From positions 1 through 64,000 of the forward strand of contig JAPLOE010000097.1 of NCBI GenBank assembly GCA_026692705.1: 64,000 nt of DNA, in the 5' to 3' direction. Origin of the DNA: Planctomycetota bacterium (GTDB lineage: Bacteria > Planctomycetota > UBA1135 > GCA-002686595). The notes below the pieces were generated by a model that was given only the letters and a program-made list of their open reading frames with translations, was not told the DNA's origin and did no database searches. The translations under genes were made by a program, and so were the position numbers. Below are positions 47,633 to 57,397 of this stretch, one piece after another (positions within the stretch are counted from its first letter, which is position 1; each line of letters starts with the position of its first letter).

Positions 47633-48457
47633 CTAGCGCTTCGCCGCGAGCACTTCCCACACCGGCGGGCATTGCGCGAAACGCAGGGGATTTCCGCGCA
47701 TCGAGGCGAGTTCGGAGAGCAGGCCGTCGGCGTCCGATTGCGCCAGCAGGCCCATGCTCACCAGCTTCGGCACGAACGTGTGCCACCACGTGTCGATCCA
47801 CGCGAACATGCTGTCGCTGCCGCGCGCGGAGCGCTGGATCAGCTCGATCTGGTCCACCACAAAACCCGCTTCGTCGAGCAGCTGCGGCAGGCGGCCCACG
47901 ATGTCCGGATCACCGCCGCGCTTGCGCCACGAGAGCGCCGTGGCCGCGACCGCGCGGTCGTGGAAGACGCTGCGCGGCGCGAGGCTCATCGAGGTGTAGT
48001 TGAAGTAGTCGTGCACGACGAAACGACCGCCGGGCCGCAGCGCCGCGGCGACTCCGCGCACGACGGCCGCCGGATCGGGCACGAAACACAGCACCCAGCG
48101 CGCGTACGCCATGTCGAACGGCGTCTCGCCGGCGAGCGCGGGCCCGAGCTGCTGCACATCGCCGCGACGTCCGCGCAATTGCGATAGCCCGCGCTGCGTC
48201 GCCTGCTGCGACAGATAGTCGATGAACGGCTGCGACTCGTCCACGGCCACGACCGCGCCGCGATCGCTCACCATCTGTGCGAGATCGAAGGCCGCAAAAC
48301 CCGGCCCGCAGCCGACGTCGAGCACGCGCTGCCCCGGCCGCAGCGCCGCGCGCCGACAGCCGACCTGAAGCGCGTCGGACCACAGCCGATGCTGAAGCCC
48401 GAGCCGTTGCAGTTCGTCGTCGCCGGTTCCGAGCACGTAGGGGGTCTGCTGAGCCAT
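47633..48457 (-). CDS. SAM-dependent methyltransferase
   Basis: RPGQRVLDVGCGPGFAAFDLAQMV (motif I), VAVDESQ, ALRPGGRFVVHDYFNY. Confidence 0.9.
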   Translation of the reverse strand: MAQQTPYVLGTGDDELQRLGLQHRLWSDALQVGCRRAALRPGQRVLDVGCGPGFAAFDLAQMVSDRGAVVAVDESQPFIDYLSQQATQRGLSQLRGRRGDVQQLGPALAGETPFDMAYARWVLCFVPDPAAVVRGVAAALRPGGRFVVHDYFNYTSMSLAPRSVFHDRAVAATALSWRKRGGDPDIVGRLPQLLDEAGFVVDQIELIQRSARGSDSMFAWIDTWWHTFVPKLVSMGLLAQSDADGLLSELASMRGNPLRFAQCPPVWEVLAAKR

Positions 48458-48546
48458 GCGCGCACCATGCTAGAGATTGCCACGCGATTTCCGCGAGCCC
48501 GGAGAGCGCAACTGCCGTCGCGATGACGGCGTGCGCGGAAACCGGG

Positions 48547-49818
48547 TCACTTCGTCTCGGTCTTCACCGCGAGGCCCTTCAGCGTCGCGAACAACGGCGC
48601 CAGCGTGGCCTCCTCGATGTCGAACGTGAGCAGCGTGAACGTGCACGAGATCCCGCCCACGCGCGCCACGCCCTGCGTGACGAACGGGTAGTCGCCCTCG
48701 GCGGGTTCCTTGCCCCGCAGCTTCTCGTCCTCGTCGCTGAAGTAGTAGCCCTGCACGGTCGGCGAGGTGAGCTCGCGCAGCTCGACCTTCTCCGCCTTCT
48801 TGCCCGCCTGGAGCTGGATCATCAAGCCGGCGAGCTCGGCCTCCTCCTCGAGCTTCTCGAGCGACTTGTCCTCGTCGATCAGGCTGATCAGCATCTGGAA
48901 GCGCGCGCCCGGCGGTGGGGTGAAGGTCAGCGTCACCGGTTCCGAGCTCGTCGACTCCCTGAACGCCGGCTCGACCTGCAAGGTCCAGCGCTCGAGCGAG
49001 GTCAGCGACGCGAGCCGTCCCTTGCCGATGTCCACGGCGTGCGCACACTCCTGCTCGATCTCGAGCGCCGCCGCCTTGCCCTTCGCCGGCTGCTTCGCGA
49101 GCGAGTCGGGCAACTTCTGTCGGTAGATGGGCCTGCCCGTCCGGACGGGCTCGTCCGCCTCGAGCCGCTTCAGCACCAGTTCGCCCAGGCGCTTCGCGTT
49201 CTGCGCGCGGCTGTCCGTCTGCTTCGCGACGAGCGAGAGGCCGGCCTTCACGCTGTCGAGAGCCTCTTGCTTGTGGCCCAGCCGCGAGTGCGCGATGCCG
49301 ATGTCGATATGGGTGGCGCCGTTCTTCGGATCGAGCTTCAGAGCCTTCGAGAACACCCTCAGCGCTCCCTCCGGATCGCCTGCGTCGCATTGGGCGTAGC
49401 CCAGATTCAGCAGGTTCTGCACCGAGAACGCCTTGTCCTTGCTGTACGTCGCCGCCTTGTCGAACGTGAACTCCGCGCTCTCCCACGCCTCCGCCGCGAG
49501 GAACGTGTTGCCGAGGTTGGTCCACGCCGCCGGATTCGAACCATCGATCTCCAGCAGCTGCCAGCCCGCCTTCACCGAGCGCTGCAAGCGACTGCCCTTG
49601 CGCAGCGCGACGACGTACTCGAGCAGCACTTCCTTCGACTTCGGCGCGATCGCGAGCGCATCCTCGTACTTGGCGATCGCGTCCCCGAACCTGCCTTGCA
49701 GGTTCAGCCGGAACGCCGCATCGAAGCTCTCCTGCGCCTTGGGCGGAAGCGTCTGCGCCGAAGCGGGGACGGCGAAGACGAGCAGCAGGATCGGAAGGAA
49801 CATGCGAGCCAACGCCAT
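48547..49818 (-). CDS. Secreted TPR-repeat protein
   Basis: Signal peptide LLLVFAVPASAQ; TPR-like GDAIAKYEDALAIAPKSKEVLLEYV, NPAAWTNLGNTFLAAEAWESAEFTF, GATHIDIGIAHSRLG. Confidence 0.82.
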   Translation of the reverse strand: MALARMFLPILLLVFAVPASAQTLPPKAQESFDAAFRLNLQGRFGDAIAKYEDALAIAPKSKEVLLEYVVALRKGSRLQRSVKAGWQLLEIDGSNPAAWTNLGNTFLAAEAWESAEFTFDKAATYSKDKAFSVQNLLNLGYAQCDAGDPEGALRVFSKALKLDPKNGATHIDIGIAHSRLGHKQEALDSVKAGLSLVAKQTDSRAQNAKRLGELVLKRLEADEPVRTGRPIYRQKLPDSLAKQPAKGKAAALEIEQECAHAVDIGKGRLASLTSLERWTLQVEPAFRESTSSEPVTLTFTPPPGARFQMLISLIDEDKSLEKLEEEAELAGLMIQLQAGKKAEKVELRELTSPTVQGYYFSDEDEKLRGKEPAEGDYPFVTQGVARVGGISCTFTLLTFDIEEATLAPLFATLKGLAVKTETK

Positions 49819-49969
49819 GGTGGGTTCTCCGTCCCGCGTGCGAACTCGGCGCCACGGCAGGATTTCGGGCGCCGTGGGCCGCAGCCTGATCGCCCCGGGA
49901 CAAGGCGGCCATGCTCAAGACCACGAAGGAGAGAGTACCGTCACCTCCACCTGCCCGCGAAAATGGGGC

Positions 49970-50050
49970 GGCACGGGGCGATTTCGTCAAGGCCATCGAG
50001 ATCCGAACCAAGGCCGTCAAAGTTGCGAGCGAGCGCTCGCGCCCAACCCG
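49970..50050 (+). pseudogene. Fragment duplicated from (or paralogous to) the 3' end of the downstream TlpA-like gene
   Basis: ARGDFVKAIEIRTKAVKVASERSRPT vs ARGDLAKAIEVQTMAVEVASERSRPT (51165-51241). Confidence 0.85.
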
Positions 50051-50215
50051 GTTGGCTGGGCGGACGGCTCGAAAGCAGGCGCAGCGCGCCGCTCGGCAGC
50101 GCCCCGTCGATGCCGCCACAGGATTCTTGCCGTGGCTCCCCAAGCGCGAGCGGTCGTTGCTAGCCTGAGCCTCCGCAGCGTTGCGATTCCCAGACCCCCA
50201 CGGATTTCACTCGTC

Positions 50216-51286
50216 ATGCTCACGACACTCGCTCTTTCCCTGCTCCTTGTCCCGTCGCCCTCGCAGTCGGCGCCCGCTCCCGCCGCTCAGGAAAAGCCGC
50301 AACCGACGCTCAAGGTTGGCTCCCCGGCGCCGGCGCTCGAGATCGAGTCGTGGCTCAAGGGCAAGCCGATCGCGAAGTTCGAGCCGGGCCACGTCTACGT
50401 CGTCGAATTCTGGGCGACGTGGTGCGGGCCGTGCATCGCGAGCATGCCGCACATCTCCGCGCTGCAGGCCGACTACAAGGACAAGGTGACGGTGATCGGC
50501 ACGAACATCTGGGAGGACAAGCCCTACGGCGAGAAGACGCTCGAGAAGGTCACCAAGTTCGTCGCCGACCAGGGCGATCGCATGGGCTACACGATCGCGT
50601 ACGACGGGCCCAAGGCGCGCATGGACGCGAATTGGATGGCCGCCGCGGGTCGGAACGGCATCCCGTCGGCGTTCATCGTCGACCAGAAGGGCATCGTCGC
50701 GTGGATGGGGCATCCCGCAGGCATGGACTTCGCGCTGCACGAGATCGTCGCGGGCACGTGGGACATCGCGAAGGGTCCCGAGCTCGAGAAGCAGGCCACC
50801 GAAAAGCTGCGCGCGGTGGGTGAGCTCGCCAAGACCGACGGTCCCGCCGCTCAGGCCGCCTACGACAAGCTCGCCAAGGAGCTGCCGTTCCTCGTCAAGC
50901 ACCAGGACGACCTGCGCCTCGACCTGCTCAAGGCGAACGGCAAGTGGGACGAGGTGTACACGGTTTGGCGCGAGCGCGTCGAGCGTGGCCTCAAGCAGAA
51001 GGACCTCTTCGCGCTCTCCGGCGTCGCGCGCGCGATCGTCGATCCCAAGGCCACCATGCCCGCGCGCGACTTCGACCTCGCCCTGCGCGCAGCGCAGGCC
51101 GCCGTCGAGATCTCGGAGTCCAAGGCCGCCGGTTACCTCGACCTCCTCGCGAAGGTCCACGCCGCTCGCGGCGACCTTGCCAAGGCGATCGAAGTCCAGA
51201 CCATGGCCGTCGAAGTCGCGAGCGAGCGCTCGCGCCCGACTTACCAGGCCACGCTCGACGGTTACAAGGGCAAGGCCGCGCAGTAA
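50216..51286 (+). CDS. TlpA-family thioredoxin-like protein with C-terminal TPR-like region
   Basis: Signal peptide; VVEFWATWCGPCIASMPHISAL; IPSAFIVDQKGIVAWMGHP. Confidence 0.92.
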   Translation: MLTTLALSLLLVPSPSQSAPAPAAQEKPQPTLKVGSPAPALEIESWLKGKPIAKFEPGHVYVVEFWATWCGPCIASMPHISALQADYKDKVTVIGTNIWEDKPYGEKTLEKVTKFVADQGDRMGYTIAYDGPKARMDANWMAAAGRNGIPSAFIVDQKGIVAWMGHPAGMDFALHEIVAGTWDIAKGPELEKQATEKLRAVGELAKTDGPAAQAAYDKLAKELPFLVKHQDDLRLDLLKANGKWDEVYTVWRERVERGLKQKDLFALSGVARAIVDPKATMPARDFDLALRAAQAAVEISESKAAGYLDLLAKVHAARGDLAKAIEVQTMAVEVASERSRPTYQATLDGYKGKAAQ

Positions 51287-51310
51287 TCGCGCCGATCCCG
51301 CGCTCTTCCT

Positions 51311-51349
51311 CGACGCCGCGTCGCACCTCTCCGGTGCGGCGCGGCGTCG
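51311..51349 (+). terminator. Terminator-like hairpin
   Basis: CGACGCCGCGTCGCACC tctcc GGTGCGGCGCGGCGTCG, 17-bp stem with one T-G. Confidence 0.75.
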
Positions 51350-51434
51350 GGCATTTCGCCAACTGCGCCGGCGCGGTGACACCCGGATCGGGCTGACTCT
51401 GGATACCCTTCACCTGGAGAGGGACAAGGTCAAC

Positions 51435-52235
51435 ATGAAGAAACAACGCAGTGGCAAGGCCGACAAGCTCGGCAAGGACGAGTACTACGAGCAGCTTGGC
51501 AAGCTGCAGCTTCAACTCAACGACGTCGCGCGCTGGTTGCAGCACACCGGGAAGCGCTTGCTGGTGGTGATCGAAGGGCGAGACACGGCGGGCAAGGGCG
51601 GCGTCATCACGGCGATCTCGGAGACGCTCAACCCGCGCCAATGCCGGACCGTGGCCTTGGCCAAGCCGTCCGAGCGTGAAGCCACGCAGTGGTATTTCCA
51701 GCGTTATGTGGCGCACTTGCCCGCCGCCGGAGAAATCGTGCTGTTCGACCGCAGCTGGTACAACCGCGCCGGCGTTGAACGGGTGATGGGCTTTTGCACG
51801 AAAGTGCAGTGCCGCGAATTTCTGGCGCAGGCGCCGGTGTTCGAGAAAATGCTGGTCGACGACGGCATTTTGCTCTTCAAGTACTGGTTGACCGTTGACC
51901 AGGCCCGGCAGGAAGAGCGCTTCGCCGAGCGTCGGGCCGACCCGCTCAAGCGCTGGAAGCTGAGCCCGATCGACGTGACCGCGCGCGAGAAGTACGCCGA
52001 ATACGGCCTTGCGCGTGACGCCATGCTCAAGGCGACTCACAAGCCGGACGCGCCGTGGACGCTGGTCGATTTCAATGACCAAAGGCGCGGTCGGCTGACC
52101 TTGATCCGCCATCTGCTCGACCAGATCCCGGAACGCAAGGTGCCGGAGTCCGTGATCGAATTCGCGCCGCTCCGGAGTGCGCCGTTGCTCGAGCACTACG
52201 GCACGTCGCTGAAGCCGATCAAGGCGCGCTGGTGA
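51435..52235 (+). CDS. ppk2: Polyphosphate kinase 2 family protein
   Basis: VVIEGRDTAGKGGVITAISETLNPRQCRTVALAKPSEREATQWYFQRYVAHLPAAGEIVLFDRSWYNRAGVERVMGFC. Confidence 0.97.
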   Translation: MKKQRSGKADKLGKDEYYEQLGKLQLQLNDVARWLQHTGKRLLVVIEGRDTAGKGGVITAISETLNPRQCRTVALAKPSEREATQWYFQRYVAHLPAAGEIVLFDRSWYNRAGVERVMGFCTKVQCREFLAQAPVFEKMLVDDGILLFKYWLTVDQARQEERFAERRADPLKRWKLSPIDVTAREKYAEYGLARDAMLKATHKPDAPWTLVDFNDQRRGRLTLIRHLLDQIPERKVPESVIEFAPLRSAPLLEHYGTSLKPIKARW

Positions 52236-52343
52236 TCGAGACGTCCTCGTCCATCACTGCCCAGGAGTGCGCCGCGCAACAGCCTTGCGCGCCGCCGGCT
52301 GCCCGCGAGACCGGTCGCGCTTGCCCGAGACCGGTACTCGCGC

Positions 52344-53498
52344 TCAGGGACAGAAACTCACGCTGATCGCATCGGAGAGCTGACTTCCCGTGCCTCCAGC
52401 TGCCGGATCGCGAAACCAGCACTGGAAATTGCGGGCGTCACCCGCTGTGACCGTTCCGGCGATCGGGGCCGCGTTGAAATCGAGTGTGCGCGACCCGTTG
52501 CCCAGCGCATCGGCGTTCGACGGCGGCCCCAAGCGCGTGAGCGAACCCGCCACGCAGCGGAATCCATCGCCGAACGGGACTTGCACGGCGCTCGCGCCGA
52601 TCAGGAACACATGCGTCGCGCCAGCGGGCAGGGATGCGACCTGCAGGCTGAGCGAATTCGCCGCGAGGCTCGTCGAGCCGGACGCCGCGAGCGTGGCAGC
52701 GCCGCCGGTCGAGTTCGCGATCGCGACGCAGTAGCTCGTCACGGTTCCGCAGGTCGGCGCGATGAACTCGAGCGTGAGCCGCGGCCGAAACTCGGGCGTC
52801 GAGTTCTCGCGCGTGTCGAAGCGCTTGGCCGTCGGCTGCGTGGCCTCGTCCGCGTTGACGACGAACCAACCGAAGTTCGTGGCGGATGCATCGAGCCAGC
52901 TCTGAACGTCGGCGACCAACGTGGCGTTCGAGCTCCAGCGGTAGATGCCGTCGGAGTCGACACCGCTGGAGGCGCTCGCGCTCGCCACGAAATCACCGCC
53001 CGCAGTGGTCCAGGGCGTCGACGGGTGGAAACGCCTTGTCCAAGTCGCGTCGCCAGTCGTGACCGCTCCGCCGCCGCCCTCTCCGCCGGATCCCATCGAT
53101 GTGCCTTCGCCCCAGTCCGCGAGCGCGCGGTGCAAGCGCACGTCGACTGGCCCCGCGATCGTCTGCGACATGTGCAGCCGCAGGTCGGCGCGCGTGATCA
53201 GCGAACCCGCGGGCACCGATCCGGCGATGTCGAAGTACAGCAGCCCGCGCCGGGTGGAGCTCGTGTGCACGCTGACGCCGGCGAACAGATGCTGGCCTGC
53301 GCCATTGCTCAGCAGCGGTGAGGCCGAGTAGATCGTGTTGTCGCGCGCGGCGACGAGCGTGATGGCCTGGGACTGCGCGGCGCCGCTCGTGCCGAGCAGG
53401 GCGCACAGGGCGGCGATGCGCGCCGCAAGGATGAGTGTTCGGTTGCGTTGCACGTGGGGGATCCTTCTCGCTTCCAAGACATCGGGCCGCGCCGTCAA
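52344..53498 (-). CDS. Secreted DNRLRE-domain-like protein
   Basis: ITLVAARDNTIYSASPLLSNGAGQHLFAGVSVHTSSTRRGLLYFDIAGSVPAGSLITRADLRLHM; start uncertain. Confidence 0.78.
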   Translation of the reverse strand: MTARPDVLEARRIPHVQRNRTLILAARIAALCALLGTSGAAQSQAITLVAARDNTIYSASPLLSNGAGQHLFAGVSVHTSSTRRGLLYFDIAGSVPAGSLITRADLRLHMSQTIAGPVDVRLHRALADWGEGTSMGSGGEGGGGAVTTGDATWTRRFHPSTPWTTAGGDFVASASASSGVDSDGIYRWSSNATLVADVQSWLDASATNFGWFVVNADEATQPTAKRFDTRENSTPEFRPRLTLEFIAPTCGTVTSYCVAIANSTGGAATLAASGSTSLAANSLSLQVASLPAGATHVFLIGASAVQVPFGDGFRCVAGSLTRLGPPSNADALGNGSRTLDFNAAPIAGTVTAGDARNFQCWFRDPAAGGTGSQLSDAISVSFCP

Positions 53499-53818
53499 TC
53501 ACCGATGAAGGACGCGTGAGCACGTCGCGAGAACTCGCAGGAGGACGCAACTCCCGGCCGCGCGCGCGGCCACCGGGGCGTGGATCCGGAGCAACCGGTG
53601 CTGGTCCGCGGCGAGAGCTCCAGGGCAGTCGCTCGACCACGACCCGAAGTCTGCACCAGCACTTGATGTGCGGGCGCGCCGCACAGCCGCGAGCGCTGCG
53701 CTCACCGCGCGACTCGAAGCGCGAAGTTGCCCGGCTCCCGCTCGACGGGCACAGGGTCGAACCACGCTGCGACAACGGGTCCATGGATGGGTAGAGTGTG
53801 CTCCCACGAGGACTCCCC

Positions 53819-54478
53819 ATGCGATCGTTTGCCATCCTGCTCTTCGGCACCTTGCTCTCTGCCTGCGCGACGAACCCCTCGAAGTCCGGCCCCACGGATC
53901 TCGAGCAGCTGCGCGACTGGCTCAGCGGCTCGTTCAGCAGCGAGGCCCAGTCGGCGGTCGATCCGGAGCACTACTTTCACATCCAATTGCACATGAGCCC
54001 GATTTGGCAGGGGCTCGAGGGAGGGGCTTGGCTGTACGTCGAGCAGGCGACGGCCGCCAAGCCCGACCGCCCGTACCGCCAGCGCGTGTACCGGCTGCGA
54101 TCGACCTCCGACGGGCGCCTTGCAAGCGATGTCTATTTGCTGCCCGGCGACCCGCTCGTCTTCGCGGGCGCGTGGCGCGACCCGAACCTGCTCGCTGGGC
54201 TCACGCCGGCGCAATTGTTGCCGCGGGAAGGCTGCTCGATTTTCCTTTCCCGGCGGGCCGACGGGAGTTTCGCGGGCATGACCGAGGGCCGGGGCTGCGC
54301 GAGCGAATTGGCTGGTGCCTTGTACGCCACCAGCGAGGTCGTGCTCACATCCGATTCGATCTCCAGCTGGGATCGTGGTTTTGACAGCACTGACAAGCAG
54401 GTCTGGGGCGCCGAGCTGGGCCCCTACCTGTTCATCCGGCAAGCGTCACTCGACCTCAAGAGTCCCGAAGGGCGCTGA
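53819..54478 (+). CDS. CpcT/CpeT-family-like lipoprotein
   Basis: LLSAC lipobox; LRDWLSGSFSSEAQS...WLYVEQATAAKPDRPYRQRVYRL. Confidence 0.75.
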   Translation: MRSFAILLFGTLLSACATNPSKSGPTDLEQLRDWLSGSFSSEAQSAVDPEHYFHIQLHMSPIWQGLEGGAWLYVEQATAAKPDRPYRQRVYRLRSTSDGRLASDVYLLPGDPLVFAGAWRDPNLLAGLTPAQLLPREGCSIFLSRRADGSFAGMTEGRGCASELAGALYATSEVVLTSDSISSWDRGFDSTDKQVWGAELGPYLFIRQASLDLKSPEGR

Positions 54479-54886
54479 ACCCGGCTCGTCCGACCGAGTT
54501 CGCCGCGACTGGGGATTCCACGTCGCCTGGGAAACTGCTCCAGCTCCCCAGTCTGCCGCGCCGTCTCGGCACCCGCGCCCGGTCGTCGAGCGAGCTCCTG
54601 CTTCGGCACCTCGTCCACGAGATGCATCTGTCGAGTCTCTGCCCACTGCGACACTCTGATCACTTCCCGGTCCTCCGGCTCGGGTCTGCGAAACGAACGA
54701 CAGATCCGCTCCGCTACCCGCCGCGAAGGCCTCCTCCAGCGCTGTACGGGAGGACCGCTCTCAGCGCGCCGTCAACATCGTCGCAGCCGGCCGGAACCCA
54801 ACAAGGTTCCAGGACGTGCTCCAGGGCCGTTGGTAGCGCAACACAGGCAGGAAGGGTCGCGGCCTGACTCGACGCCTTCGTGCATC

Positions 54887-55912
54887 TCACGGCTGCATCG
54901 TCATCTCGATTGCGTTCGAAAGATTGGTGGCCTTGGCGGCGAGCGGGTCGCGGTACCACGCTTGGACGAACACCTTCTCTCCGGTCGCGAAGGGCTGGCC
55001 GAGGGATCCGGGGTTGGCGGCTTGAAAGGCATTCCAGTCCAGGGTGAACAACCCGTCGCAAGTCAGCGGCGTGCCACCGGAGTTCTGAACACCGGTGCGC
55101 AGCGTGGGCGATTTCACGCACAGCAGGCTCGAGCTGTTCGGCGCCCACGGGCTGGGTGAGAACCCGGTGTTGTTGATCCCGTAGAAGATCACGCCCTGCC
55201 TTTGGCCCTCCAAGAGGTTGACCAGGATGACGCATGGCGTCGCGAGCGTGGCACTGGGCTGCGCGCTGCCCGTGATGTTCGCGGGGCACCCGTTGGTCGA
55301 GCTTCCGGCCCCGCAAAAGGGCTGCGGAACCGAAGGCGCGCAGTCGTAGAGCAGTCGACCGTTCCACACGACCGGCGAGGTCGGCGCGCCCGAAAACGCG
55401 CCAGCGGTCGCCGCGCCGAGGGTCAGGGCCAGATCCGAATTGGCGAAGGCCTGGTTCGTACCCGTGCCGAGCGTGTACGCGTGCGCGGCCCCTTGGATCA
55501 CGATGCATGCCCCGAAGGGCGCCGCGGGAACGTTGACGTCGACGAGGTCGACTCGCGACGGCTGGTTAAGCCCGGCCGCGACACCGGCGCCGGTCGAGAC
55601 TTGGATCCACTGACCGCTCGACTGCTCCGCGCCGACGTAGGTCGAGAGCCTGGCGTACACGACGACGGTGAACGGGGTCCCCGCGAGTGCGCTCGTGTTG
55701 AGCTCGAGTTGGCCTATCGTGATCCCACCGGGCTTGGTGATCAGCATGTCGAAGAACACCGCGCCACCGACTTGCCCCACCGAGTTGGCCTGGAACGGCT
55801 GAACCGTGGCGAGCGAGCTGCCATTGCAGACGGGAATCGACTGTGCGCGGAGCGGCGCCGAGGAGCTTGCCGCGAGGGCCAGGAAGGCGAGAGCGAAAGG
55901 CTTGTGGAGCAT
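54887..55912 (-). CDS. Secreted hypothetical protein
   Basis: Signal peptide MLHKPFALAFLALAASSSAPLRAQ; PFCGAGSSTNGCPANITGSAQPS; QAWYRDPLA tail. Confidence 0.8.
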   Translation of the reverse strand: MLHKPFALAFLALAASSSAPLRAQSIPVCNGSSLATVQPFQANSVGQVGGAVFFDMLITKPGGITIGQLELNTSALAGTPFTVVVYARLSTYVGAEQSSGQWIQVSTGAGVAAGLNQPSRVDLVDVNVPAAPFGACIVIQGAAHAYTLGTGTNQAFANSDLALTLGAATAGAFSGAPTSPVVWNGRLLYDCAPSVPQPFCGAGSSTNGCPANITGSAQPSATLATPCVILVNLLEGQRQGVIFYGINNTGFSPSPWAPNSSSLLCVKSPTLRTGVQNSGGTPLTCDGLFTLDWNAFQAANPGSLGQPFATGEKVFVQAWYRDPLAAKATNLSNAIEMTMQP

Positions 55913-56338
55913 GGTGCTGTACCAGGGTGGAGGGTGCGCAGCGACTCCGGGTGCCCCACGGGCAGAACGGGCGGGCTGCGCCTGAAGTCGGTGCCCCGCA
56001 GGCGCAGGGGCGCGAACGGGGGCTCGGTAGTGACGTAGACGCATCCCTACACCACCACGCGCTCTGCTCGCTGTGGCGATCAACTCCGTAGTTTTCTTTC
56101 TCGCCTGACGGCCCGGTCGCAACCTGTAGCGACTTGGTTGCCCATTGAAGACGGCCCCGAGGGCCGCTTGTTCCACGCCCCGTCGAGTCTGCAGCGCCTG
56201 GCGAGCCGCACCCCATGCATCAGCGCGCCCGTCAGGGGGCTCGCATCCCAATGCCCCGGCTGGTTCGCCGCCCCGCCGTAGACCCGGCCGACCACCGCTG
56301 TACAGCGCCACGTGGTGCCCGCGCCCAGCGCTATCTCG

Positions 56339-57397
56339 CTAGATGGGCAAGACGAATTCGAGCTCCCCGAACACATCGCGCGCCGGAACTCCGTGCCGCT
56401 CGACGACAGGGGCGAGCGCGCTGCGATAGTCGATCGAGCCAGGTAGATCTCCGGGTCCGAGCAGAGAGTCGTTCGAGAGCCCACGCCAGCGTTGGTGGAC
56501 GCCGCCGCGCACCCCGCCGCCGAGCACGAACATCGTGAAACCGTGGCCATGGTCCGTGCCGAGCGCCGAGTTCACGGCGACGCGTCGGCCGAACTCGGTG
56601 TAGACCACCACGCTCGTCGTCTCGAACAACGCCCCGAGGTCGAGCGCAAAGTTCGCCAGCCCTTGCCCGAGCTCGAGCAGCAGCGGCGCGAGCAGCTGGG
56701 CCTGCGCGACGTGCGAGTCCCAGCCGTGCAAGTCGATGCACACTGCGGCCGGACGCGCGCCGGCCTTGATCAGCCGCGCGGTCTGGGCGAGTTGCTGGGC
56801 GAAGGCCTCGCGACCCCACTGCACGCCATCGGCCGGCCGATACGGCGCCGTCGCGAGCTGGCGCAGCTGTTCGAGAGCCATGCGGGTGTTCGCGGCCGAC
56901 TGTGCGAGCAGCGGATCCGCTTCGTACAGCCCCGAAAGACGCTCCGAAAGCTCGAACACGCGCGGACCGGGATCGAGGTCCGACAGGTCGCGCAGCGCCA
57001 TCGCCGGCGCTCCGCCGCGCAGGCCCTCGGGCAGGCTGTCGCCAAAGGCCATGGCGGGCAGTACACCTCCGCGAGCCGTGGCGTAGCGCGCGATCCACCC
57101 GCCTGCGCCGTCGGAACCGCCGCGTTCGAGCAGCGGCTGTGCAGCGAAGTGCGAGCGGGTGTCATCCGAGCTCGCGGCGTCGACGACCACGGCGAGCTTG
57201 CCTTCGCGCCACAGCGGAGCGAGCGCCGACAATTCCGGGGCGAGCGCAAAGAGGTGGTCGAGTTTCTCGCCGCGGCCCGCCTTGACGCCGTTCAGTGGAC
57301 GCGCGCGATGGTAGTCGGGATCGCCGACCGCGGGCGCGAGCGCGAGACCGTCGGCGCCGCCGCGCAGGAAGATCGTGACGAGCGTCTCATTCAGCAT
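56339..57397 (-). CDS. DUF1501 family protein
   Basis: LVTIFLRGGADGLALAPAVGDPDYHRARP; VCIDLHGWDSHVAQ; VVYTEFGRRVAVNSALGTDHGHGFTMFVLGGGVRGG. Confidence 0.92.
   Translation of the reverse strand: MLNETLVTIFLRGGADGLALAPAVGDPDYHRARPLNGVKAGRGEKLDHLFALAPELSALAPLWREGKLAVVVDAASSDDTRSHFAAQPLLERGGSDGAGGWIARYATARGGVLPAMAFGDSLPEGLRGGAPAMALRDLSDLDPGPRVFELSERLSGLYEADPLLAQSAANTRMALEQLRQLATAPYRPADGVQWGREAFAQQLAQTARLIKAGARPAAVCIDLHGWDSHVAQAQLLAPLLLELGQGLANFALDLGALFETTSVVVYTEFGRRVAVNSALGTDHGHGFTMFVLGGGVRGGVHQRWRGLSNDSLLGPGDLPGSIDYRSALAPVVERHGVPARDVFGELEFVLPI

Noticed and set aside
53498-53800. Possible coding region RGSTLYPSMDPLSQRGSTLCPS repeat in minus ORF 52993..53895
   Set aside because: Short coincidental similarity in a shadow frame of intergenic DNA; no homology recognised.
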